Origin: Spirochaetales bacterium
GTDB taxonomy: Bacteria; Spirochaetota; Spirochaetia; Sphaerochaetales; Sphaerochaetaceae
DNA length: 10,284 bases
Reading direction: 5' to 3'
NCBI GenBank assembly: GCA_022771185.1
Contig: JALFCJ010000303.1
Span: 1-10,284, forward strand
The translations under genes and the position numbers were made by a program. Below, in pieces: positions 1 to 6,353 of this stretch. The notes below the pieces were generated by a model. The model had not been told where the DNA came from. It searched no databases and saw only the letters and a program-made list of their open reading frames with translations. How positions within the stretch are numbered: the first letter of the stretch is position 1; the number at the start of each line of letters is the position of its first letter.

Positions 1-7
1 TTGGTCT

Positions 8-120
8 GCTGGTGGCCATGGCAGAGTGGAAATACCCGTTCCCATCCCGAACACGGAAGTAAAACGCTCTCGCGCCGATGGTACTGCGGCTCGTCCGCGG
101 GAGAGTAGGTCGCTGCCAGC
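8..120 (+). rRNA. rrf: 5S ribosomal RNA, copy 1
   Basis: This is 5S rRNA, the small structural RNA of the large ribosomal subunit. The conserved core (around 36-65, CCCGAACACGGAAGT) and the GATGGTACTG and GAGAGTAGG blocks are all present. The ends pair as helix I: GCTGGTGGC (8-16) with GCTGCCAGC (112-120), nine pairs including two G-U wobbles. Helix II pairs AGAGTG (23-28) with CGCTCT (65-70), and helix IV is formed around 84-100. The length of about 113 nt fits the family. Only seven bases precede it, so any 23S gene lies outside the window. The ends are set by the folding and could be off by a few bases. Confidence 0.95.
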
Positions 121-127
121 TTTTTTT
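121..127 (+). terminator. T-run after 5S copy 1
   Basis: Seven T residues follow directly on the 3' strand of 5S helix I. Helix I plus this U-tract could act as a weak intrinsic terminator or a processing end. Without it, copy 1 would be co-transcribed with copy 2. Confidence 0.35.
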
Positions 128-164
128 ATTGCACATATTCAGCTTTAGCTGGAGATTATATATA

Positions 165-204
165 GTCTCGTTTGAGACAGATTCTTGGATGACCCATTAT
201 GGGT
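165..204 (+). other. 5S-5S spacer with two small hairpins
   Basis: The 98-base spacer between the two 5S copies holds two short inverted repeats. GTCTC (165-169) pairs with GAGAC (174-178) around a four-base loop, and ACCCA (192-196) pairs with TGGGT (200-204) around a three-base loop. They could be RNase III or other processing structures in a joint 5S-5S precursor. They are too small to call a gene and neither is followed by a T-run. I see no convincing separate promoter for copy 2 here. Confidence 0.3.
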
Positions 205-218
205 TCTCTAATGAATGT

Positions 219-331
219 TCAGGTGTCCATAGTAGAGTGGAAATACCCGTTCCCATCCCGAACACGGAAGTAAAACGCTCTCACGCCGATGGTACTGCAG
301 TTCGTCTGCGGGAGAGTAGGTAGATGCCTGA
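219..331 (+). rRNA. rrf: 5S ribosomal RNA, copy 2
   Basis: This is a second full-length 5S rRNA gene, 113 bases, in the same orientation as copy 1 and 98 bases downstream. Helix I pairs 219-227 with 323-331 over nine pairs. It is identical to copy 1 through the conserved core, but differs at 13 positions overall. Ten of these fall in five base pairs, three in helix I, one in helix II and one in helix IV, and each pair is compensated on both sides. This argues that copy 2 is functional and under selection for folding rather than a decayed duplicate. Confidence 0.95.
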
Positions 332-340
332 TTTTTTTTT
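332..340 (+). terminator. T-run terminating the 5S array
   Basis: Nine consecutive T residues directly follow the closing helix of 5S copy 2. The helix and U-tract together are a plausible intrinsic terminator for the rRNA transcript, about 70 bases before the next gene. Confidence 0.5.
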
Positions 341-368
341 ATTTCTATTTCTCAAAAATGTCCTCTTT

Positions 369-398
369 TTGCCCATACAAAACATCTATCTTTATGCT
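369..398 (+). promoter_or_regulatory. Putative promoter of the DegT-like/nadK/recN operon
   Basis: A -35-like TTGCCC (369-374) and a -10-like TATGCT (393-398) are separated by 18 bases. A TAAAAT hexamer (398-403) overlaps and could serve as an alternative -10. With the first, transcription would start around 405, only about five bases before the ATG at 410, which also lacks a Shine-Dalgarno sequence. The hexamers are only moderate matches, so this is tentative. Confidence 0.4.
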
Positions 399-409
399 AA
401 AATTTAGTT

Positions 410-1444
410 ATGGCAGCAGTTAAGTTTCAGAAGCCTGCACTTTTTCGTAAAGATATGGATGCAGTGCTTCAGACTATGGTAGATGAAAAAATAGGTCCAG
501 GAGAAAAAAAGAAACTCTTTGTTAAGTCATTTGCATCCTATTGCAAGAAAAAGGATGGTGTTGCATTACGTTCTTTTATTGATGCTGTGACTATCGCTCT
601 TAAGATTTTGGGGTTATCTGAAGGTGATTATTGTGCCATCAGTGTTCTCTCTCCAGAGATTTACTCTGAAGCTTTCAGACGTTTTGGCATTAAGCCATAT
701 CTCGTTGATGTAGACTCTGAAATGATGCCTGATATAGATGCCATAAAAGAGGGGATGGAAAAAGGAGTAAAAGCTTTACTTCTTTTCTATCCATTAGGTC
801 TTCTTCCTTCTTCCGTTAATTCTTTTAAGGAACTTGGGTTACCTATTATTGAGGATATTACTCAAAGTGTAGGCAGTAAGTATGGGGATGTTTATCCTGG
901 TGCCGTGGGTGATATCGTAATAGCAGCCACAGAAGAAGACTCAATAGTCTCAACAGCTGGCGGTGCTGTTCTTCTTTCCGATAGGGAAGATTACATTCCT
1001 TTATTAAAAAAAGAGACTTCAGATTATTCTCCATATATTGAGATGGCAGATATGAATGCTGCCCTGGGAATTGTGCAGCTGGAGAAGCTTCCAACAGTAG
1101 TACAACGTAGATCAAATATTTGGAGAACCTATCAAGGTGAAGTCCTAAAGCGAAATAGAGTCAAAGTGTTTGGAATTGGAAGTGTTGATTTCGAGATTAA
1201 TGGATATGGCTTTTCCTGTATTGTAAACGAGCGTCCTGATGATACAATCGCTTTGGCTTTGAAGTATCAAGTGACAGCTAAAAAGACATTCAGTAAGGCA
1301 ATAGGCGCTAAGTACCAAGATCGTTTTGATAAATTCCCAAAAGCTGTACCAGCATTATCGCGGGCAGTAAGTTTTCCTTTATATCCATTTTTGTCTCAAT
1401 CTGAAATAGCTACAGTACAGAAAGTGGTGGGGATTCTGAGGTAG
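410..1444 (+). CDS. DegT/DnrJ/EryC1/StrS-fold protein, probable pseudo-aminotransferase
   Basis: The 344-residue product follows the layout of PLP-dependent DegT-family sugar aminotransferases, which usually have 360-400 residues. The cofactor-ring-binding aspartate block is kept (IIEDITQS, D149 and Q152), as are the GAVGD turn (164-168), the GG-AV strand (184-187), the NAALGIVQLEKL helix (216-227) and the LPLYP-like end (323-326). However, the stretch 169-185, where the family carries its Schiff-base lysine, contains no lysine. The SGT phosphate-binding motif is replaced by RSFIDA around 54-59. It is therefore probably not a working aminotransferase and may bind a ligand or partner instead. 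It is first in an operon with nadK, three bases away. The ATG is the first in the frame and has no Shine-Dalgarno sequence. Fold assignment is fairly sure; function is unknown. Confidence 0.8.
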   Translation: MAAVKFQKPALFRKDMDAVLQTMVDEKIGPGEKKKLFVKSFASYCKKKDGVALRSFIDAVTIALKILGLSEGDYCAISVLSPEIYSEAFRRFGIKPYLVDVDSEMMPDIDAIKEGMEKGVKALLLFYPLGLLPSSVNSFKELGLPIIEDITQSVGSKYGDVYPGAVGDIVIAATEEDSIVSTAGGAVLLSDREDYIPLLKKETSDYSPYIEMADMNAALGIVQLEKLPTVVQRRSNIWRTYQGEVLKRNRVKVFGIGSVDFEINGYGFSCIVNERPDDTIALALKYQVTAKKTFSKAIGAKYQDRFDKFPKAVPALSRAVSFPLYPFLSQSEIATVQKVVGILR

Positions 1445-1447
1445 GTT

Positions 1448-2302
1448 ATGAGTAGAGTAAAGAAAGTCCTGATTATCGCACCAAGTATCAAGGCAGAGAG
1501 TAAAGAAGTCGCTGTAGATATTGAAAAGTATTTAGGTGATAAGAAGATAAGTGTTAATTCAGTTTTTATTGATACAACTGAAGGCACTATGGATATTGGG
1601 AACGATATTGATCTCATCATTGCTCTGGGAGGGGATGGAACTGTACTCTATGCAGCACGCTGTGCAGCTCCCTATGGCACTACGGTCCTTCCTGTTAACC
1701 TTGGAACATTCGGGTATATTACAGAAATTGAGAAGACTGAGTGGAAAGAGAGCTTAAATGCTTATCTCTCTGGTGCAGATAATGTCTCAAAGCGCTTGAT
1801 GCTAAAGGTTTCAGTATATAGAGATGGAAAAGAAGTATTTTTCTCTCGTGGCCTTAATGAAGCTGTTATATGCTCTTCCGGTATTGCAAAAGTAATTAAC
1901 TTAGGACTTAGTATAGACAAGACCTTTGCAGGTAACTTCCGTTCTGATGGTATGATAGTTGCTACTCCTACAGGTAGTACTGGATATTCTCTTGCGTCTG
2001 GCGGACCAATATTGGATGCAGAAATGAGAGCATTAATCATTACTCCTATCTGTCCATTTACACTTTCTAACCGTCCTGTTGTAACAGGAGAGAAAGAAAT
2101 TGTGTTGGAAGTCTTGGAGCATCAGAGAACAGATATTGTTTTGACAGTTGATGGACAGGTTCTCTATGAACTGAAGGAAAATGACAAGATTGTTGTAGAG
2201 ATGAGTTCAAAGAGACTTAGAATTATTCATTCTACAAAGCGTAACTTTACAGAAGTCATTAGAGATAAGCTCCACTGGGCGGGGGAAATGAGAAATGCTT
2301 GA
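1448..2302 (+). CDS. nadK: NAD kinase
   Basis: This cytoplasmic enzyme phosphorylates NAD to NADP at the 2' position of the adenosine ribose, using ATP or polyphosphate. The 284 residues match the usual family length. Diagnostic motifs are GGDGT (61-65), the NE pair (137-138), the glycine/threonine-rich block DGMIVATPTGSTGYSLASGG (167-186), and a TVDGQ strand (233-237). The NLGTFGYI segment (84-91) corresponds to the family's NxGxLGFL. Translation probably uses GAGGT at 1438-1442, five bases before the ATG. The gene starts three bases after the DegT-like gene and its last eight bases overlap recN, so translation is likely coupled. A rival identification is unlikely. Confidence 0.96.
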   Translation: MSRVKKVLIIAPSIKAESKEVAVDIEKYLGDKKISVNSVFIDTTEGTMDIGNDIDLIIALGGDGTVLYAARCAAPYGTTVLPVNLGTFGYITEIEKTEWKESLNAYLSGADNVSKRLMLKVSVYRDGKEVFFSRGLNEAVICSSGIAKVINLGLSIDKTFAGNFRSDGMIVATPTGSTGYSLASGGPILDAEMRALIITPICPFTLSNRPVVTGEKEIVLEVLEHQRTDIVLTVDGQVLYELKENDKIVVEMSSKRLRIIHSTKRNFTEVIRDKLHWAGEMRNA

Positions 2303-3935
2303 GAGCCTACATGTCAGAAACTATGTACTAATTGATAAGCTTGATCTTGATTTCTCTGATGGTTTTACAGTCATTACAGGTGAAACTGGAAGTGGTAAAT
2401 CTATAATACTTGGAGCATTGTCTCTATTGTTGGGGCAGAAAGCAGATAAAGAAGCTGTAAGAAATGGCTCTGATATGGCAGAAGTATCGGGGACATTCTC
2501 TATAAATAGCCACGATGTAATATCGTGGTGCAGTGACCATGAAATTGATGTAGAAGATAACTCTCTAATACTAAGAAGAGTAATAAGGACAAATGGCAGG
2601 TCTACTTATAGTGTAAATGGTACTGCTCTTACAAGAGCCGAGGGTGAAGAGCTTGGTATGCTGCTTGTTGATGTTTCTAGTCAGCATGCACACCAGTCTC
2701 TTATGAAGAGCGATGTACTAAGAAAAGTATTGGATGAAGCATCTTCCTCCCTCGATGAGCTAGATAGTTATCGCACTTCATACTCTGAGCTTGTGGCCGC
2801 AGAGAATAAGCTAAAAGAAACAAAAGAAATGATGGAACGAAGTAGCGAAGAGGCGGATTACATGAAGTATTGCCTCTCCGAGCTTGATAACGCAGACTTA
2901 AAGGTAGGGGAAGAGGAAGAACTGAAAGAGAAGCTAAATCTTCAGGCTTCAAGCGAGTATATTGCTGAGAATCTTTCAAGTGCACAGGATGAACTAAAGA
3001 GTGCATCTTCTTCTCTATCAGAAGCATTAAGTTATATGAGGAAGGCGGAAAAGAAGGATCCTTCGTTGTTGGAGTACTCTGAAAGATTAGAGAGTCAGAG
3101 TATAGAGACAGAAGATATCCTGGAAAGTATCCGCGATTATCTATCTTCAATGTCATTTAGTGAAACAGATATTGAGATGATGAATCAGAGGATTTCTGTC
3201 ATCCAGAGAATGAAGCGCAGGTTCGGAGGATCGGTTGAAGCTGCAATAGAACAGAGGGAGAGTTTCAGAGAGAAACTGGAGATGATCTCAGACTCTTCTG
3301 ATGTTATTTCCTTACTTGAAAAGAAAATAGATAAGCTCTCCAAGGATGTTGAAGTTAAAGCTGCAAAACTCACTTCTTTAAGGAAAAAGGGAGCTGAAGT
3401 CTTCTCGAAGCGTATTGAAGAAAAGTTACATAGACTTGGTATGGAGGCGGCTGTCTTTACTATCGCCGTTACTCCACTTTCTGTTCCTGGCCCCTATGGA
3501 AAAGATAAAATAGAGTATTTGATCTCAGCTAACAGGGGAGAGAAGACAAGTCTTATACAAGAGACATCAAGCGGTGGTGAACTCTCCCGTCTTATGCTTG
3601 CCATGAAGACAAGTATGGAGGGAAGTGGAAGCGTAGATACTATGCTTTTTGATGAAGTTGATGCAGGAATAGGTGGAAAGGTGGCAACATGCGTTGCAAA
3701 GGAACTTAAAGATCTTTCACAAACAAAGCAAGTTATTACCATTACTCATCTTTCTCAGATAGCTAGTGAGGCTGATAGGCACTATAAAGTCTACAAAACT
3801 GAAGAGAATGGAAGGACAGTAAGCCATATCAAGCTGTTGGAGAATGAAGACAGAGTAAGGGAGATAGCTAGAATACTCAGTGGTGATGAGAGCGAGATAT
3901 CTCTTGAGCATGCTAGAAAGATGCTTGGTGAATAA
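2295..3935 (+). CDS. recN: DNA repair protein RecN
   Basis: RecN is an SMC-like ATPase that acts early in recombinational repair of double-strand breaks on the nucleoid. The 546 residues are close to the usual 550-575. In order they show the N-terminal ATPase half with LHVRNYVLID (5-14) and Walker A GETGSGKS (29-36), a long charged coiled-coil region from about 155 to 375 with an RRFGG turn near 308-312, and the C-terminal half. The latter has the ABC signature SSGGELSR (425-432), Walker B with LFDEVDAGIGG (451-461, D453 and E454), and the H-loop histidine in ITHLSQIA (H485). The ATG lies inside the end of nadK and is preceded by GGGGGA (2281-2286). It is the last gene of the operon. No SOS box is evident, as there is no own promoter region. 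Confidence 0.97.
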   Translation: MLESLHVRNYVLIDKLDLDFSDGFTVITGETGSGKSIILGALSLLLGQKADKEAVRNGSDMAEVSGTFSINSHDVISWCSDHEIDVEDNSLILRRVIRTNGRSTYSVNGTALTRAEGEELGMLLVDVSSQHAHQSLMKSDVLRKVLDEASSSLDELDSYRTSYSELVAAENKLKETKEMMERSSEEADYMKYCLSELDNADLKVGEEEELKEKLNLQASSEYIAENLSSAQDELKSASSSLSEALSYMRKAEKKDPSLLEYSERLESQSIETEDILESIRDYLSSMSFSETDIEMMNQRISVIQRMKRRFGGSVEAAIEQRESFREKLEMISDSSDVISLLEKKIDKLSKDVEVKAAKLTSLRKKGAEVFSKRIEEKLHRLGMEAAVFTIAVTPLSVPGPYGKDKIEYLISANRGEKTSLIQETSSGGELSRLMLAMKTSMEGSGSVDTMLFDEVDAGIGGKVATCVAKELKDLSQTKQVITITHLSQIASEADRHYKVYKTEENGRTVSHIKLLENEDRVREIARILSGDESEISLEHARKMLGE

Positions 3936-3964
3936 GATTTTTATTCATAGTATTTTATCTTTGG

Positions 3965-4004
3965 GAACCTTTCGTTGTATTACTTGAAAGGTTCTTCTTT
4001 TTTT
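3965..4004 (+). terminator. Intrinsic terminator after recN
   Basis: A perfect nine-pair stem, GAACCTTTC (3965-3973) with GAAAGGTTC (3986-3994), closes a 12-base loop and is followed by a T-rich tail (3995-4004) ending in seven Ts. It lies 30 bases after the recN stop and ends the DegT-like/nadK/recN operon. Confidence 0.9.
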
Positions 4005-4224
4005 GAAAACATGGATAAATAAAACACTTTGAATGTACTCGCATATTTCTATTGTTTTAGATGAAAGGTTTATCTTCGATTTTTACAAATACTTAAAAAG
4101 GAAGATGTAAGCAAATAGAAGGTAATTTCTAAGATAATGGGCTTTATTTTTATATATTTTTTGAAATTATCTTTAAAAAAAAGCATTGATTTTACCAGTT
4201 TACGACTTTATCTATTATTACAAC
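4005..4224. other. AT-rich intergenic region without a gene
   Basis: The recN to ATP-grasp gap is 339 bases (3936-4274). Apart from the terminator at its left end and the promoter at its right end, this middle part is very AT-rich and shows no coding pattern, RNA gene or repeat that I can support. An open frame enters from 4137 in phase with the ATP-grasp gene, but it is low-complexity and lies upstream of a clear promoter and ribosome binding site. Confidence 0.6.
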
Positions 4225-4254
4225 TTCACAAAAAATGTAATTTTCCCGTATATT
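4225..4254 (+). promoter_or_regulatory. Probable sigma-70 promoter of the ATP-grasp/esterase operon
   Basis: TTCACA (4225-4230, five of six to the -35 consensus) and TATATT (4249-4254, five of six to the -10 consensus) are 18 bases apart. Transcription would begin around 4261, at the edge of the ribosome binding site, giving a leader of only about 14 bases. Confidence 0.65.
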
Positions 4255-4260
4255 ATCATT

Positions 4261-4266
4261 GGAGGG
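4261..4266 (+). promoter_or_regulatory. Ribosome binding site deciding the ATP-grasp start
   Basis: GGAGGG sits eight bases before the ATG at 4275. It fixes that ATG as the start, rather than upstream in-frame codons as far back as 4137. Confidence 0.85.
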
Positions 4267-4274
4267 ATTTCTCT

Positions 4275-5468
4275 ATGAATTTTATTTTTATTTCTCCGCA
4301 GTTTCCTCATACTTATTGGAATTTCTGCTCTCGTTTAAAAAGAAATGGTGTTAATGTACTTGCAATTGGAGATACTCCATATGATGCATTGTCCAGCCAT
4401 CTGAAAGAGTCTATCACAGAGTATTATCGTGTCAATAACATGGATAACTACGATGAGATGTATAGAGCTGTTGCTTTTTTTGCATTCAGATATGGCCGCA
4501 TAGATTGGCTTGAATCAAATAATGAATATTGGCTGGAGCAAGACGCAAAACTTAGGACGGATTTTAATATCACGACAGGAGTAGACTCCAAGAGTATAAA
4601 AAAATATAAGTCTAAGTATGAAATGAAGAAGTATTACATTAAGGCTGGTGTCCCTGTTGCTAGAATCCATAAGGTAAGGGATATCAAGAAGGCAAAGAAG
4701 TTTATTGAAGAAATCGGTGGATATCCGATTATAGCGAAGCCTGAGTGTGGAGTAGGAGCGGCTCATACTTACAAAATCACAAATGATGCTGAGCTGGAAT
4801 TCTTCTTTAACGATAAGCCTGAATTAGATTATGTAATGGAAGAATTCATTGACGGCGATATCGTCTCTTACGATGTAATTACAGACTCCAATTGTGAACC
4901 TCTTTTTGAGTCTATGACTAATTGGCCACCTTCAATTGCTGATATCGTAAACAATAAGCTTGATTTGGATTATTATACTGCAGCAGACGTTCCAGAAGAC
5001 TTAAAGACTCTTGGAAGAGCTACTGTAAAAGCCTTTGACGTAAAGTCAAGATTTGTTCACCTTGAATTCTTCCGATTGAAAAAGGCTAAGAAAGGCCTTG
5101 GCAAGAAAGGTGATTTCGTAGGTTTGGAGGTCAATATGAGACCAGCTGGAGGATATACTCCTGATATGATGAACTGGGCTCATGCCACAGATGTCTACCA
5201 AATCTGGGCTGACATGGTCACTTCTGATAAACGCCTTGTTCCAGATCTTGGAAAGGACCACTACTGTGTTTATGCTTCCCGTAGAGATAACTACACATAT
5301 AAGCATTCATATGACGAAGTTATGAGTAAGTATAGAGATAAGATAGTCATGGCAGAGCGCCTACCTGCCATTTGGTATGATGCAATGGGCAACTATATGT
5401 TTACAGCCCATGCAGACGATGAAAATGCCGCCAAAGAATTTATCGACTATGTAGAGGAGAGAGCATAA
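4275..5468 (+). CDS. ATP-grasp domain ligase of unknown substrate
   Basis: The 397-residue product is an ATP-grasp enzyme, a fold that activates a carboxylate as acyl-phosphate and joins it to an amine, thiol or similar group. It has an N-terminal Rossmann-like part (MNFIFISPQF at 1-10, then NVLAIGDTP). The ATP-grasp core follows: YPIIAKPECGVGAA (150-163) as glycine-rich lid and nucleotide lysine K155, VMEEFIDGDIVSYDVI (187-202) as hinge, and GLEVNMRPAGGY (283-294), where E285, N287 and R289 occupy the usual metal/phosphate positions. LESNNEYWLEQDA (79-91) precedes the core. There is no signal peptide, so it is cytoplasmic. It is not recognisably biotin carboxylase, PurK or CarB. Its stop overlaps the esterase start by one base, so the two probably act on one compound. 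The substrate cannot be named from sequence. Confidence 0.88.
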   Translation: MNFIFISPQFPHTYWNFCSRLKRNGVNVLAIGDTPYDALSSHLKESITEYYRVNNMDNYDEMYRAVAFFAFRYGRIDWLESNNEYWLEQDAKLRTDFNITTGVDSKSIKKYKSKYEMKKYYIKAGVPVARIHKVRDIKKAKKFIEEIGGYPIIAKPECGVGAAHTYKITNDAELEFFFNDKPELDYVMEEFIDGDIVSYDVITDSNCEPLFESMTNWPPSIADIVNNKLDLDYYTAADVPEDLKTLGRATVKAFDVKSRFVHLEFFRLKKAKKGLGKKGDFVGLEVNMRPAGGYTPDMMNWAHATDVYQIWADMVTSDKRLVPDLGKDHYCVYASRRDNYTYKHSYDEVMSKYRDKIVMAERLPAIWYDAMGNYMFTAHADDENAAKEFIDYVEERA

Positions 5469-6214
5469 TGGAAGGAAAGATAAGAACATCATTTTCCACT
5501 GTTTTGGGCCGAGATATGACTTACAAGACTTTTGGAAAAAGAGGCGGAAGACTTTGTATTGCATTTGCTCCTCAAAATGGTAGATATTATGATTTTGAAA
5601 ACTTCGGTATGGTGGATACTATAATGCCCTACATCGAGAGTGGAAAAATCTATCTTGTTCTGGCAGACTCACTGGATGAGATTTCCTGGTCTTCAAAGAC
5701 ATTAGATGGTGCTACCAGAGCCAATAACCAGGAGAAGTGGTATCACTACATCGTAGATGAGCTTTATCCTGCAGCAAAAAGACAGTGTGGAAATAAGGAG
5801 AGGGCGATAGTTGTTGGTTGTTCCATGGGTGGATACCATGCAGGTAACTTCTTTTTCCGTCGCCCTGATAAGTTCGGTGCTATGGTTTCCCTTTCAGGAA
5901 CCTTTAATTCAGACTTATTTTTTGGTTCCTATATGGATAGTACTCTTTATGATAACTGTCCTGCAGCATTCCTAAGAAACATGCCATTAGACCATCCTTG
6001 GATAGAGCTTTATAAAAATAGCGATATCATCACATGTTGCGGTCAAGGCGCTTGGGAAGAAGATTTATTGAGAGGAACAAGAGAGCTTGATGAAATACTG
6101 AGTAAGATGTGTGTTCCACACTTTTCAGATTATTGGGGATTTGATGTAAACCATGATTGGCCATGGTGGAGAAAACAGCTTCCTTATTTCTTCGATAAGT
6201 TCATCATTAAATAA
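5468..6214 (+). CDS. Alpha/beta-hydrolase-fold esterase, cytoplasmic
   Basis: The 248-residue product looks like a putative serine esterase of the esterase-D/PHB-depolymerase-like group. The nucleophile elbow is GCSMGGYHAG (117-126) with S119. The probable catalytic histidine is H229 in DVNHDWPWW (226-234), and E197 or E198 could be the acid. LSGTF (142-146) follows the nucleophile helix as in related hydrolases. No signal peptide or membrane segment is visible, so it acts inside the cell. The start is the ATG of TAATG, overlapping the ATP-grasp stop, with GAGGAG at 5454-5459 as ribosome binding site inside the upstream gene. Tight coupling suggests it hydrolyses a product, side product or protected precursor of the ligase. 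That link is inference; the substrate is unknown. Confidence 0.87.
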   Translation: MEGKIRTSFSTVLGRDMTYKTFGKRGGRLCIAFAPQNGRYYDFENFGMVDTIMPYIESGKIYLVLADSLDEISWSSKTLDGATRANNQEKWYHYIVDELYPAAKRQCGNKERAIVVGCSMGGYHAGNFFFRRPDKFGAMVSLSGTFNSDLFFGSYMDSTLYDNCPAAFLRNMPLDHPWIELYKNSDIITCCGQGAWEEDLLRGTRELDEILSKMCVPHFSDYWGFDVNHDWPWWRKQLPYFFDKFIIK

Positions 6215-6246
6215 AGTTTCTGGAGAATCTTCTTAGTTATTGAAGT

Positions 6247-6280
6247 ACAAGTTCCCTTTTATCATCGGGAGCTTGTTTTT
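6247..6280 (+). terminator. Intrinsic terminator after the esterase gene
   Basis: A ten-pair stem, ACAAGTTCCC (6247-6256) with GGGAGCTTGT (6267-6276), has one G-T wobble and a ten-base loop. It is followed by TTTT (6277-6280). It is 32 bases after the stop codon and ends the ATP-grasp/esterase transcript. Confidence 0.85.
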
Positions 6281-6309
6281 AAGTCTTAAATCTAGTGATG
6301 ACAACAAAA

Positions 6310-6336
6310 TAAATGGGACCCTTAGAGTCCCATTTA
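6310..6336 (-). terminator. Terminator of the DUF3536/GH57 gene, possibly bidirectional
   Basis: A perfect ten-pair stem, TAAATGGGAC (6310-6319) with GTCCCATTTA (6327-6336), has a seven-base loop. Read on the minus strand it lies 17 bases after the GH57 stop and is followed by a T-rich tract (TTTTGTTGT). On the plus strand it is followed by GTGTTTTATT, so it could also back up the esterase terminator. Confidence 0.8.
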
Positions 6337-6353
6337 GTGTTTTATTATGGTGT

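Noticed and set aside
131..162. Separate promoter for 5S copy 2
   Set aside because: TATATA at 157-162 looks like a -10, but there is no reasonable -35 at 16-18 bases, and the region is too AT-rich for this to mean much.
78..323. An 81-codon plus-strand open frame across both 5S genes
   Set aside because: It lies inside and between two clear rRNA genes. It is an accident of their sequence and has no ribosome binding site.
2701..3156. A 151-codon minus-strand open frame
   Set aside because: It is antisense to the RecN coiled-coil region, whose reading is certain from motifs on both sides. It shows no recognisable domain.
4060..4110. Possible ATCTTC/GAAGAT hairpin in the intergenic region
   Set aside because: Only six pairs with a loop of more than 20 bases in AT-rich sequence and no T-run. 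It is expected by chance.
4137..4274. N-terminal extension of the ATP-grasp protein by 46 residues
   Set aside because: The extension is low-complexity, lies across a good promoter, and is followed by GGAGGG eight bases before the ATG at 4275, where family-like sequence begins.
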